The notes under the pieces are model-generated. The model was given only the letters and a program-made list of their open reading frames with translations. It had not been told where the DNA came from and searched no databases. 26,612 nucleotides of DNA from an uncultured Collinsella sp. (GTDB taxonomy: Bacteria > Actinomycetota > Coriobacteriia > Coriobacteriales > Coriobacteriaceae): assembly GCA_902470095.1 (NCBI GenBank), contig CABRFG010000029.1, forward strand, positions 1-26,612, written 5' to 3'. Position 1 is the stretch's first letter. Every line of letters begins with the position of its first letter. The translations under genes were made by a program, and so were the position numbers. Of the stretch, positions 17,294-24,923 are shown piece after piece.

Positions 17294-18283
17294 TTGAAGA
17301 CTATTCATGTTGCCGCTGGGATCATTCGCAAGGATGGATCTGACGAGCTGCTTGCCGTGCAGCGCGGCTACGGCGACATGCGAGGACTTTGGGAGTTCCC
17401 GGGCGGCAAGCTCATGCGCGGCGAGTCGCCCGAGGACGCCGTACGCCGCGAGCTTATGGAAGAGTTGCAGGTAAAAGTCACCAACCTGCGTGATTTCTAT
17501 ACCGTTGAGTACGACTACCCCGATTTCCATCTCTCCATGGAGTGCTACTACTGCTCACTCGCCGATGAATCCGATGAGCCCCAGAAGCACGACCGCCAGC
17601 TCGATATCCGCTGGATTCCGCGCACCTCGCTTGCCACGGTGGAATGGATGCCCGCCGACAAGGGACTCATTGATGCCCTGATTGAGTTGAAGGAAGACCG
17701 GCTTGAGGCCAACGGCGCTGCCAACGACGCCGAGGCCACCGCGACCGACGAGCCCGCCACCAAGCCCAAGCGCGCACCTAAGCGCCGTAGCAAAAAGCAC
17801 CCCAAACCAGGTCTGCTCGACGGCATCGATACCTCGGACCTTTCCGCCGACGAGCGCGAACTGGTGCGCCGTCGCGCCGCCATAAAAAAGTCCATGAAGG
17901 GCAACAAGCGTGCGAACACCAAACCCGAGCTGCTCGTACGTCAGCGCCTGCGCGCCGCGGGCCTCACGGGCTATCGTTTGGAATGGAAGGTACCCGGCAA
18001 GCCCGACATCGCCTTCCCCGGGCGCAAGATCGCCATCTTCGTCAACGGCTGCTTTTGGCACCGCTGCCCCAAGTGCAACCCTAGCCAGCCCAAGCGCAAC
18101 GTTGAGTTTTGGGAGGCAAAGTTCCGTCGCAACGTCGAGCGCGACCACGCTGCCGTGGCAGCACTCACTCAAATGGGCTGGACGCCCATAACCATCTGGG
18201 AATGCGAGCTCAAAAAAGACCACATCGACGCCACGATGGAAAAGGTCATAGAGCAGGTGCGGGCCGCAAAGCCGCGGCGCTAG
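17294..18283 (+). CDS. NUDIX hydrolase fused to a Vsr-type mismatch endonuclease
   Basis: A 329-residue two-domain protein. Residues 1-130 are a MutT-like NUDIX domain with the box at 38-60 (GKLMRGE, then RELMEEL; the usual Gly near the box end is Gln59). Residues 137-200 are an Ala/Lys/Arg-rich linker. Residues 201-310 match Vsr, the very-short-patch repair nickase acting at T:G mismatches: PELLVRQRLRAAGL, VPGKPDIAF with the probable catalytic Asp238, FVNGCFWHRCPKC (metal-binding Cys253, His256, Cys258), NVERD and IWECEL (Cys304). The chosen TTG start at 17294 has AGAGGA 6 nt upstream and leaves only three residues before the first NUDIX strand. Longer readings overlap the divergent ATPase gene. 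No cytosine-C5 methyltransferase is nearby. Confidence 0.88.
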   Translation: MKTIHVAAGIIRKDGSDELLAVQRGYGDMRGLWEFPGGKLMRGESPEDAVRRELMEELQVKVTNLRDFYTVEYDYPDFHLSMECYYCSLADESDEPQKHDRQLDIRWIPRTSLATVEWMPADKGLIDALIELKEDRLEANGAANDAEATATDEPATKPKRAPKRRSKKHPKPGLLDGIDTSDLSADERELVRRRAAIKKSMKGNKRANTKPELLVRQRLRAAGLTGYRLEWKVPGKPDIAFPGRKIAIFVNGCFWHRCPKCNPSQPKRNVEFWEAKFRRNVERDHAAVAALTQMGWTPITIWECELKKDHIDATMEKVIEQVRAAKPRR

Positions 18284-18831
18284 GAACGCGCCGTCCACAC
18301 GCCCCACACAGGCGAGCCACATCCGCGCCACAAACCTTAGAAAGCCCTTAAGCCCCCAACCTTTCAAGAGTGTTATGCAATAGCTTTGACCTGCGGTTTC
18401 ATGGTTACATCAAACCCAATTAAGCCTTTCTTTAGCGCTTTCTTATCTGCACTCGCGGCATAATACTGCCAGCGCACGGGACCTAGCAGCACACCCCGAG
18501 CGCAATCTTTTGGTGGACATCGAGGAGGCCGCATAAGCATGCATTCTTCCAATGACGCAGCACAGCAGCCATCCCTAACACATGCAGACCTTTTCTCCTT
18601 CCCCCCGACACAGAGAAACGGCCTCCTCGACTCCCCCACCACAAAAGCCAAACGCTCTGCAGACCAACACCTCAACCTGCAGACATCCTTCGAAAAACTC
18701 CAAGCCTCACTAGACCAGGCATTCCCCAACCAAGCCCGGGCATACTAATCCCCCATCAGCAAAGAAGCCCTAACGCCCCACCCATTTCCGCCCTAACGCC
18801 ACAAGGGCGACGACCTCGAGTAGGTCAACCT
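18284..18831. other. Gene-poor stretch, possibly degenerate coding sequence
   Basis: About 550 nt with no recognised gene. Short coding-like stretches appear in conflicting frames. One is a plus-frame tail ending in VDIEEAA at about 18533. Another is a minus-frame segment, about 18373-18480, with WQYYAASADKKALKKG. Base composition is poorer in G and richer in A and C than the neighbouring genes. This could be the remains of a small gene pair such as a toxin-antitoxin system, but I cannot assign a family. Confidence 0.3.
18539..18748 (+). CDS. Possible small hypothetical protein
   Basis: A 69-codon frame with GAGGAGG about 10 nt upstream of its ATG. The product is Ser/Gln/Ala-rich with a helical C-terminal part (TSFEKLQASLDQAF). 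It matches no family I recognise. Its codons (CAA, CTA, AAA, CCC) differ from the G/C-ending usage of neighbouring genes. It may be a transferred small gene, a remnant or chance. Confidence 0.25.
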   Translation: MHSSNDAAQQPSLTHADLFSFPPTQRNGLLDSPTTKAKRSADQHLNLQTSFEKLQASLDQAFPNQARAY

Positions 18832-18956
18832 GGGAGGGACCAGGGCTTAGTTCCCCAATCTTTCCGCAGGGGGCAAAAAGCCTCGCCGCACGAAGTGCGC
18901 AGCGAGGCTTTTTGCATGCCCGAGGACGATTGGGGAACTAAGCCCTCGTCCCTCCC
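18832..18956. repeat. 125-bp palindromic element around a terminator hairpin
   Basis: The outer arms 18832-18860 and 18928-18956 are 29-bp inverted repeats with one mismatch. Nested inside is the hairpin 18873-18915. The whole element could fold into a cruciform or a long RNA rod. It lies between the gene-poor stretch and the end of the aldolase gene. Confidence 0.65.
18873..18915 (-). terminator. Terminator of the aldolase gene, copy 2 of the hairpin family
   Basis: A perfect 14-bp stem (18873-18886 with 18902-18915) with AAAAA and TTTTT tracts inside the arms, typical of bidirectional terminators. The loop CGCACGAAGTGCGCA is nearly identical to that of the hairpin at 58-100, and two stem positions have changed together with their partners. 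Confidence 0.75.
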
Positions 18957-18989
18957 CGGGATATGTAGCGAGTCGGAGTACCCTTGCTG

Positions 18990-19847
18990 TTACTCTGCTT
19001 TGCCCACAGAGTTGAGGTTGGTCATGCGGATCTTAACCAGCTCGGTGATCTCACGCATGCCCTCCTTGGCCGGCTTCTTGGGGTCGAAGCAGGCGGGGTT
19101 CTCGGCCATGTAGGCCATGAAGCCCTTGGTGTAGGCCTGACGCAGCTCGGTGGCGTAGTTAACCTTGCAGATGCCGTTCTTCACAGCCTCGGCAACCTGC
19201 TCATCGGGCACACCGGAGGTGCCGTGCAGGACCAGCGGCACGTCGACGGCGTCGCGGATGGCCTTGACCACGGACTGCTCGATGTGCGGATCGCTCGTGT
19301 ACACACCGTGGCTGGTGCCAACGCCAATTGCGAGGGAGGTGCAGCCGGTACGCTCGACGAACTCCTTGGCCTCGGCCGGATCGGTGTAGGGGCTCTCGCC
19401 CTCAACCGCGGGACCGTCGTCCTCCTTGCCGCCAACCTTACCGAGCTCAGCCTCGACGGGCACGCCCATGGCGCGGCCAGCGTCGGCGACGGACTTGGTC
19501 AGAGCGATGTTGTCCTCGAAAGACTCGTGCGAACCGTCAATCATGACAGAGGTGTAGCCAGTGCGGAAAGCCTGCATGCAGCGGTCATAGCCATCGCCGT
19601 GATCGAGGTGCAGAGCGACGGGCACGGAAGCGCGCTCGGCGGCAGCCTTGACCATGCCGTAGAAGTAGTCCAGACCAGCGGTCTTGATGGTGCCCGGGGT
19701 GGTCTGCATGATGACGGGGGACTTGGTCTCCTCGGCAGCAGCCAGAACGGCCATAACAAACTCGAGGTTCTCAACGTTGAACGCGCCGACGGCGTAGTGG
19801 CCGGCCTGAGCGTCCTTGAGCATCTTTTCGGTGGTAACAAGTGCCAT
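18990..19847 (-). CDS. fba: Class II fructose-bisphosphate aldolase (FbaA/GatY group)
   Basis: Zinc-dependent aldolase converting fructose 1,6-bisphosphate to dihydroxyacetone phosphate and glyceraldehyde 3-phosphate. It has 285 residues, like the Bacillus FbaA type. Visible are HLDHG (80-84, with catalytic Asp82 and zinc ligand His83), the DGSH motif, EAELG, GVGTSHG (zinc ligand His180), VLHGTSG (zinc ligand His208) and KVNYATEL with Asn230. The start is ATG 19847, because MALVTTEKML matches family N-termini and GGAGC lies upstream; a longer reading to 19988 has no homology. Tagatose-bisphosphate aldolase (GatY/KbaY) cannot be excluded, and the galactose genes nearby keep that open. Divergent from a DeoR regulator. 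Confidence 0.9.
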   Translation of the reverse strand: MALVTTEKMLKDAQAGHYAVGAFNVENLEFVMAVLAAAEETKSPVIMQTTPGTIKTAGLDYFYGMVKAAAERASVPVALHLDHGDGYDRCMQAFRTGYTSVMIDGSHESFEDNIALTKSVADAGRAMGVPVEAELGKVGGKEDDGPAVEGESPYTDPAEAKEFVERTGCTSLAIGVGTSHGVYTSDPHIEQSVVKAIRDAVDVPLVLHGTSGVPDEQVAEAVKNGICKVNYATELRQAYTKGFMAYMAENPACFDPKKPAKEGMREITELVKIRMTNLNSVGKAE

Positions 19848-20181
19848 GAGCGTTTGCTCCTCTCCCTCGCCCGCATCTGGACATCGGGCGTAGTTGTTCA
19901 CAAGGCGTTTTACCTTGCGTTTTGCTGCGCTCATTGTATGAAATTCAGCGTCTTTGCATGTGCGAGATATTGAGCCCATGCAGGTCAATACCGTCGTTTT
20001 TGAAAAGTAAACGGAAGGAATTGGGGCCGGGCGGGCGTGTTCGATATTGAATTTTGGGCGTTCAGCGTCTTTCTTTTATAGAAAAGATAAGTAATCGAAA
20101 GGCGTTTTCTTACTCAAAAAGAAAATGAACGAAAATAGAGTCAACACAATTCCTGCAAATTTGGCCGAGAATGGAGCAGCT
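19848..20181. other. Divergent regulatory region between aldolase and DeoR genes
   Basis: A 334-nt spacer without a supported gene. It holds a small hairpin (CGCCCG 19868-19873 with CGGGCG 19885-19890) in the aldolase leader and an AT-rich segment upstream of deoR. A TACAAT -10-like box on the minus strand (about 19935) has no good -35. No convincing DeoR operator pair was seen. Confidence 0.35.
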
Positions 20182-20985
20182 ATGGCCCACGCAACAACCC
20201 GAGCCTTCGCCGATGAGCGTCGTGCCGCCATCATGGAAATGCTTGAGCATAATGCCTCGGTGCAGGTAGCAGAAATCGCCCAGACCTTTGGCGTGTCCTC
20301 CGTTACCGCCCGCGCCGACCTGGACGCGCTCGCCGAAGCAGGCAAGCTGCGTCGCACGCATGGTGGCGCCGTATCGCTCCACAAGCGTCTGACTGTTTCC
20401 ACGCAGGATCGCCGCATCAATGTCAACGTCGCCGCCAAGCAGGCCATCGCGCAAAGCGCCATCGAGCTCGTCAATGACGGCGACACGCTGCTCGTTGACT
20501 CGGGCACCACGGCGCTCGAGTTCGTCCGGCTCCTCGATCAGCGCGACGGCATCACCGTTATCACGGCCGACATTACCATCGCCGATTACATCGACGAAAG
20601 CATGCCCTCGGTCGATGTCGTCATGCTGGGCGGGGCGCTGCGCAAAGGTCATCGCTATCTGTACGGCCCACTTACCATGCAGGCGCTCCAAATGGTCCAC
20701 GCCGATCTTGCCGTCATGTGCCCCGGCGCCTTTGTCTCCAGCTGCGGCTTTACGACCGACTTTCCCCAGATGGCCGAGACTAAAACGGCTATGATCGCCG
20801 CGGCCCATCAAAGCGTCGCCCTCATGGACGCCAGCAAGGTTAACGGACGCGGCATGTACCGCTTTGCCGAGCTGACCGATGTCGACGCCATCGTGATGGA
20901 CCGAGACTCCGAAGGCGCCGTCGCCACCTCAATCGCCAAGACCGCCGACGGCGCACGTCCAGCACTCATCATCGCCGCCAACTAA
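20182..20985 (+). CDS. DeoR-family sugar-responsive repressor
   Basis: A 267-residue protein from the preferred start. It has an N-terminal DeoR helix-turn-helix (residues 14-60: RRAAIMEMLEHNASVQVAEIAQTFGVSSVTARADL, then a GKLRRTHGGAV wing). A sugar-phosphate-binding domain follows, with VDSGTTALEF, DITIADYI, MLGGALRKGHRYLYGP and DASKVNGRGMYRFA. The ATG at 20182 has GGAG 5-6 nt upstream and places the helix-turn-helix at the usual distance from the N-terminus. The ATG at 20125 would add 19 unrelated residues. It is probably the regulator of the divergent aldolase gene, responding to a sugar phosphate. The effector is unknown. Confidence 0.9.
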   Translation: MAHATTRAFADERRAAIMEMLEHNASVQVAEIAQTFGVSSVTARADLDALAEAGKLRRTHGGAVSLHKRLTVSTQDRRINVNVAAKQAIAQSAIELVNDGDTLLVDSGTTALEFVRLLDQRDGITVITADITIADYIDESMPSVDVVMLGGALRKGHRYLYGPLTMQALQMVHADLAVMCPGAFVSSCGFTTDFPQMAETKTAMIAAAHQSVALMDASKVNGRGMYRFAELTDVDAIVMDRDSEGAVATSIAKTADGARPALIIAAN

Positions 20986-20990
20986 ATAAA

Positions 20991-21027
20991 AACCACCACA
21001 AAGGTGCCTGTCCCCTTTGTGGTGGTT
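20991..21027 (-). terminator. Terminator between convergent deoR and fprA
   Basis: A perfect 14-bp stem (20991-21004 with 21014-21027) with a 9-nt loop TGCCTGTCC. On the minus strand it is followed by TTTATTT, so it mainly serves fprA. It may also block plus-strand transcripts from deoR. The loop shares CCTGTCC with the hairpin at 8325-8362. Confidence 0.82.
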
Positions 21028-21059
21028 GTGATGGCTGAGCGTCAAAAGTGAGCGTGTCG

Positions 21060-22218
21060 CTACTTGGACAGCTCGTCGGCGAGGGCCTCGATCTGGGCGC
21101 GCGAGGCTTCGTTGAGCGAGCCCAGCACAGTCACCTTGTTCTGCGTCAGGGTGATGTCCTTCATGCCCTCGAGCTCCTTGGTCATAACCTTGGCAGCCGC
21201 GGGTGCCCAAGAGCCGGCCTCGACGAGCGCCACCGTACGGTTCTGGTAGGCGTGCTCGGCGAGCGTATGGATGAAGGTGCTCATGCACGGGAAGATCTCG
21301 CCCTGATAGGTGATGGAGGCGAGCACCAGACGGTCGTAGCGGAACGCATCCTCAACGGCCTCGGCCATGTCGTCACGAGCCAGGTCAAAGACGGAGACCT
21401 TCTGGCCGCGAGCCTCAAGCGCAGATGCGAGCTCCTCGACGGCAGCCTTCAGATGCCCGTACACGCTCGCATAGGCAATCGTGATACCCTCGTCCTCGGG
21501 CTGATAGCTCGACCAGGTGTTATAGGTGTCGAGGTAGTAGCCCAGGTTCTCAGTCAGCACGGGGCCGTGGAGCGGGCAGATAATCTGGATGTCCAGGTCG
21601 GCGGCCTTCTTGAGGACGGCCTGCACGAACTTGCCGAACTTACCGACGATGCCAAAGTAGTAACGGCGCGCTTCGCAAGCCCAGCCCTCGGGATCCTCGA
21701 TGTCGTTGGCGCCAAACTTGCCAAAACCGTCGGCACTAAAGAGCACCTTGTCGGTGGACTCGTAGGAGAAGAGCACCTCGGGCCAGTGAACATTGGGGGC
21801 ACCGACAAAGGTTAGGCTGTGGCCGCCCAGGTCGAGCACGTCGCCATCTTTGACGACCATCTTGCGCTCGGGGAAGTCGGTGCCAAAGTAGTTGACCATC
21901 ATACGGAAGGCGCCCATGCTGGCAACAATCTGCGCCTGGGGATAGCGCTCCATAAAGGCGGCGATGCCGGCGGAGTGATCGGGCTCCATGTGATGGACGA
22001 TCAGGTAGTCGGGCGTGCGGCCATCGAGCACGGCCTCGGTGGCCGAGCCACTCGTCAACAAAACCGCCGTCGACTGAATCGGCGACAGCGATCTTTTCGC
22101 CCAAGATAACGTAGCTGTTGTATGCCATGCCGTTCTCGGACACATCGTACTGGCCCTCGAACAGGTCAATGTCGTGATCGTTAACGCCAATGTAGCGGAT
22201 ATCCTTGGTGATCTCCAT
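21060..22218 (-). pseudogene. fprA: FprA-type flavodiiron protein gene interrupted by a frameshift
   Basis: A-type flavoproteins reduce O2 or NO to water or N2O using a diiron centre and FMN. The true N-terminus (MEITKDIRYIGVNDHDIDLFEGQ) starts at ATG 22218, behind AGGAGG 9 nt away, and runs in frame to FVDEWLGH. The rest continues in another frame from TEAVLDGRTPDYL: diiron ligands in HHMEPDHS, then a C-terminal flavodoxin domain with YASVYGHLKAAVEELA and the SWAPAAAKVM region. The frame changes near 22038-22050. The total length, 1159 nt, is not a multiple of three. Comparison with the usual spacing WLxxxEKALDG fits loss of two bases slightly better than gain of one. All other motifs look intact, so the lesion is recent, a sequencing error, or bypassed by frameshifting. 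Confidence 0.85.
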
Positions 22219-22234
22219 CAGGCAAAGCCTCCTA

Positions 22235-22264
22235 GATAGACAAAAGAACCCGTCTATCATAACA
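22235..22264 (-). promoter_or_regulatory. Extended -10 promoter and hairpin upstream of fprA
   Basis: On the minus strand TATGAT (22256-22261) is preceded by TG one base away, an extended -10 element. No good -35 box is seen. GATAGAC (22235-22241) pairs with GTCTATC (22252-22258), overlapping the -10 and reaching the ribosome binding site. It may be an operator or a leader hairpin. Confidence 0.42.
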
Positions 22265-22347
22265 CTCGCCTTCATAGCCACGGCTATCCGTCAGCATCCT
22301 TACCGATTGTAATTGAGGCGGAATATACTGCCGTTGACCTGCACAAA

Positions 22348-23379
22348 CTATGCGCGCAGTATCGCCGTGCTATGTCGAATAATGAGCTGGCCGGGAATAC
22401 GAATGGCAACGGTTTTGTCCGTTGCCCCCGCCTTGGGAACCGCGTGCTCGAACACCTCGCGTCCACGCTGATGCAAATCGAATCGAACGGTCGTGAGCTC
22501 GTTGTGTGCCACAAAATCATCGAGCGAATCGTCGACGCCCACCACGCTCACGTCCTCGGGCACGCGCAGACCGCTATCGCGCAGCGCTGCAATCGCACCA
22601 TTTGCCATCTGGTCGTTTGCCGCGTAAATCGCCGTCATGGTGCGATCGTGCTCGGCCAGGTACCTGCCGGCCTCGTAGCCGCTGTTGGCAGACCAGTCGC
22701 CCTCGAGCGGCTCTGCCGGCTCGATGTGTTTACGCTCGAGTGCATCCTGCCAACCGGCGCGACGAAATTGCTCGTCGACCGAGAATGACGGGCCGCCAAT
22801 ATAGCGAATCTGCTCGTGCCCTAGCTCAAACAGGTGATCCATAAGCAATAGCGAGCAGCCGTAATGGTCGGAATCGACCGTGGTCACCCGCGGGTGCGCG
22901 TACATGGTAACGATGACCGTGCCAATGCCCGGCAGTGGATCAAACGTCTCAAAATCGGGCGCCATGCGACTCATACCGATGATGATGCCGTCCACCGGCA
23001 ATGCGGCCATACGACGCGTGGCCTCGGCAAGCGAAAACTCCTCGGTCTTGGACATCTCGACCAGCGTGATGGCGCAATTATGCTCGCGAGCAGCGCTGGC
23101 GATGCCGTCGATCATTGAGAGGTTGCCGAACTTGGTGACATCGTTGACGCACAGGCCGACCGAATGATAACGGCCGTCGCGCAGCGAGCGACCGGCATAA
23201 CTCGGACGAAAGCCGAGCTTTTGCATAGCGGCCTGTACGCGCTGGCGCGTCTGCTCGTTAACGTTAGGCAAGCCGTTGGCGACGCGCGAAACCGTCTGCT
23301 GCGAAACGCCGGCAGCGCGGGCGACGTCGGCCATGGAGACCGGACGCGAACTGGTATCGTTGGACGGGCGCCTTGCCAC
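22348..23379 (-). CDS. LacI-family repressor, probable regulator of the gal genes
   Basis: A 343-residue protein with the LacI helix-turn-helix at residues 14-48 (VSMADVARAAGVSQQTVSRVANGLPNVNEQT), a hinge helix with YAGRSLRDG, and a periplasmic-binding-like sensor domain (VDGIIIGMSR, TVDSDHYGCSLLLMDHL, YAANDQMANGAIAAL, VVGVDDS). The start is GTG at 23379 with AAGGTG about 7 nt upstream. It is divergent from galK-galT with 338 nt between, which holds three matching operator-like sequences. One of these lies close to its own likely start of transcription, after a TATAAA at 23513-23518, suggesting autoregulation. The inducer is presumably galactose or a derivative, inferred from context. Confidence 0.92.
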   Translation of the reverse strand: MARRPSNDTSSRPVSMADVARAAGVSQQTVSRVANGLPNVNEQTRQRVQAAMQKLGFRPSYAGRSLRDGRYHSVGLCVNDVTKFGNLSMIDGIASAAREHNCAITLVEMSKTEEFSLAEATRRMAALPVDGIIIGMSRMAPDFETFDPLPGIGTVIVTMYAHPRVTTVDSDHYGCSLLLMDHLFELGHEQIRYIGGPSFSVDEQFRRAGWQDALERKHIEPAEPLEGDWSANSGYEAGRYLAEHDRTMTAIYAANDQMANGAIAALRDSGLRVPEDVSVVGVDDSLDDFVAHNELTTVRFDLHQRGREVFEHAVPKAGATDKTVAIRIPGQLIIRHSTAILRA

Positions 23380-23472
23380 AGGATCACCTTCACCCTTGCG
23401 AGATCTGAATAGCGTGAATGCCGGCCCGGGCAGAAATACATCCCGCGCCGAGGCCCGCTATCGTCGGACGCA

Positions 23473-23485
23473 TGTTAACGTACTC
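23473..23485. promoter_or_regulatory. Operator-like site O1
   Basis: TGTTAACGTACTC, the 13-base core shared with the two sites nearer galK. It has a central CG as in LacI-family operators. It lies about 90 nt upstream of the lacI-type start codon. Confidence 0.6.
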
Positions 23486-23591
23486 TACTTTTTCTATCTG
23501 CATCTCTTCTGCTTTATAAGTCCATACGGCAGTACCGTTCACGGCTGAATTTCTACCGATTACCAGATTCTCAAAAAGTGACAAGCGATGT

Positions 23592-23609
23592 GTTATGAGT
23601 ACGTTAACA
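23592..23609. promoter_or_regulatory. Operator-like site O2
   Basis: GTTATGAGTACGTTAACA, the exact reverse complement of the 18-base site at 23660-23677. The two lie 68 nt apart centre to centre. Confidence 0.68.
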
Positions 23610-23659
23610 TAGCCCGTAACGTGCGGTATCGTGAACACTTGGTTCATGCCGCTTTAAGT

Positions 23660-23677
23660 TGTTAACGTACTCATAAC
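23660..23677. promoter_or_regulatory. Operator-like site O3 overlapping a probable galK promoter
   Basis: TGTTAACGTACTCATAAC overlaps a weak -10-like TTAACG (23662-23667) that lies 17 nt after TTGGTT (23639-23644). Binding here would block the galK promoter. The start codon of galK follows 40 nt further on. Confidence 0.65.
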
Positions 23678-23717
23678 GACGCAAAACCCACCCGGGCGCG
23701 CCAAGGAAAGGACTCCC

Positions 23718-24923
23718 ATGACCACCCCCGACGAAAAGACATTCGCCACGCTCACCAAGCTGTTCGAGGAGGAGTTTGGCCCCATCGGCGACCGCCAGGT
23801 GCTCTACGTGCACGCGCCCGGCCGCTCCGAGATCAGCGGCAACCACACTGACCACGAGGGTGGCCACGTTATCGCCGGCTCGCTCGATGTCGCCGTCGAC
23901 GGCATCGCCGTGGCAACCGATTCCAACAAGGTTCGCGTAGCCGACGAGGGCTATCCCACGTTTGAAATCGCGCTCGACACGCTAGACGTTCAGGAGTCCG
24001 AGAAGGGCACGTCCGCGAGCCTCGTCCGCGGCATGGCCCACGAAATCGCTGCTCTGGGCGTTGAGCCCCAGGGCTTCGACTTTGCCTTCACCTGCTCCGT
24101 CCCCTCGGGCGGCGGTCTTTCGAGCTCCGCTGCTGTCGAGGCGGCATACGGTCGCGCCATGGAGACGCTCTGGGACGCACCCGCCATCGAGCCCGTCGCG
24201 CTCGCCCAGATGAGCCAGCGCACCGAGAACAACTATTACGGCAAGCCCTGCGGTCTGATGGACCAGGCCGCCGTTTGCTTGGGCGGCCTCGCCTACATGG
24301 ACTTTGAGGATCAGGCTCAGCCTAAAACCCAGAAGCTCGAGCTCAACTTTGAGGATCACGGTTATGCGCTCGTGCTCGTTAAGGTCGGTGCCGACCACGT
24401 GGCCGCCACCGACGACTACGCCGCCGTTCCGCGCGAGATGCAGGACGTCGCTGCCGAGTTTGGCAAGGCACGCCTGTGCGAGGTAAACGTGGCGGACTTT
24501 GACGCCAAGCTCCCCGAGCTGCGCGCCAAGCTGGGCGACCGCGCCTGCCTGCGCGCCGTTCACTACTGGTACGAAAACGGCCTGGTCGATAAGCGCTGGG
24601 CAGCGCTCAACGCCGGCGACATCGATCAGTTCCTGGTCCTGACGCGCGAGTCCGGCGCCAGCTCTGCCATGTACCTACAGAATGTCGTTGCCAAGCTGGG
24701 CTCCGAGCAGCCCTCGATGTATGCCCTGGCACTGGCCGAGCACGTGCTCGACGGCCGTGGCGCCGTCCGTATCCACGGTGGCGGCTTTGGTGGCACCATC
24801 CAGGCCTTCGTGCCGCTCGACCTGGTCGACACCTTTATCACCAAGATGAACGGCTGGCTGGGCGAGGGCTCTGCCCGCCACTACGCAATTTCTGACAAGG
24901 GGGCTTACGCGGCATGGCTGTAA
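23718..24923 (+). CDS. galK: Galactokinase
   Basis: Phosphorylates galactose to galactose 1-phosphate, the first committed Leloir step. The 401-residue GHMP kinase has the galactokinase signature GRSEISGNHTDHEGGH at 35-50 (a variant of GRxNxIGEHTDY), the ATP-binding VPSGGGLSSSAAV at 128-140, and a C-terminal GGGFGGTIQAFVP motif. GGAAAGGA precedes the ATG. It is the first gene of the operon; galT begins inside its last codons. It is probably repressed by the divergent LacI-type protein through O2 and O3. Confidence 0.96.
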   Translation: MTTPDEKTFATLTKLFEEEFGPIGDRQVLYVHAPGRSEISGNHTDHEGGHVIAGSLDVAVDGIAVATDSNKVRVADEGYPTFEIALDTLDVQESEKGTSASLVRGMAHEIAALGVEPQGFDFAFTCSVPSGGGLSSSAAVEAAYGRAMETLWDAPAIEPVALAQMSQRTENNYYGKPCGLMDQAAVCLGGLAYMDFEDQAQPKTQKLELNFEDHGYALVLVKVGADHVAATDDYAAVPREMQDVAAEFGKARLCEVNVADFDAKLPELRAKLGDRACLRAVHYWYENGLVDKRWAALNAGDIDQFLVLTRESGASSAMYLQNVVAKLGSEQPSMYALALAEHVLDGRGAVRIHGGGFGGTIQAFVPLDLVDTFITKMNGWLGEGSARHYAISDKGAYAAWL

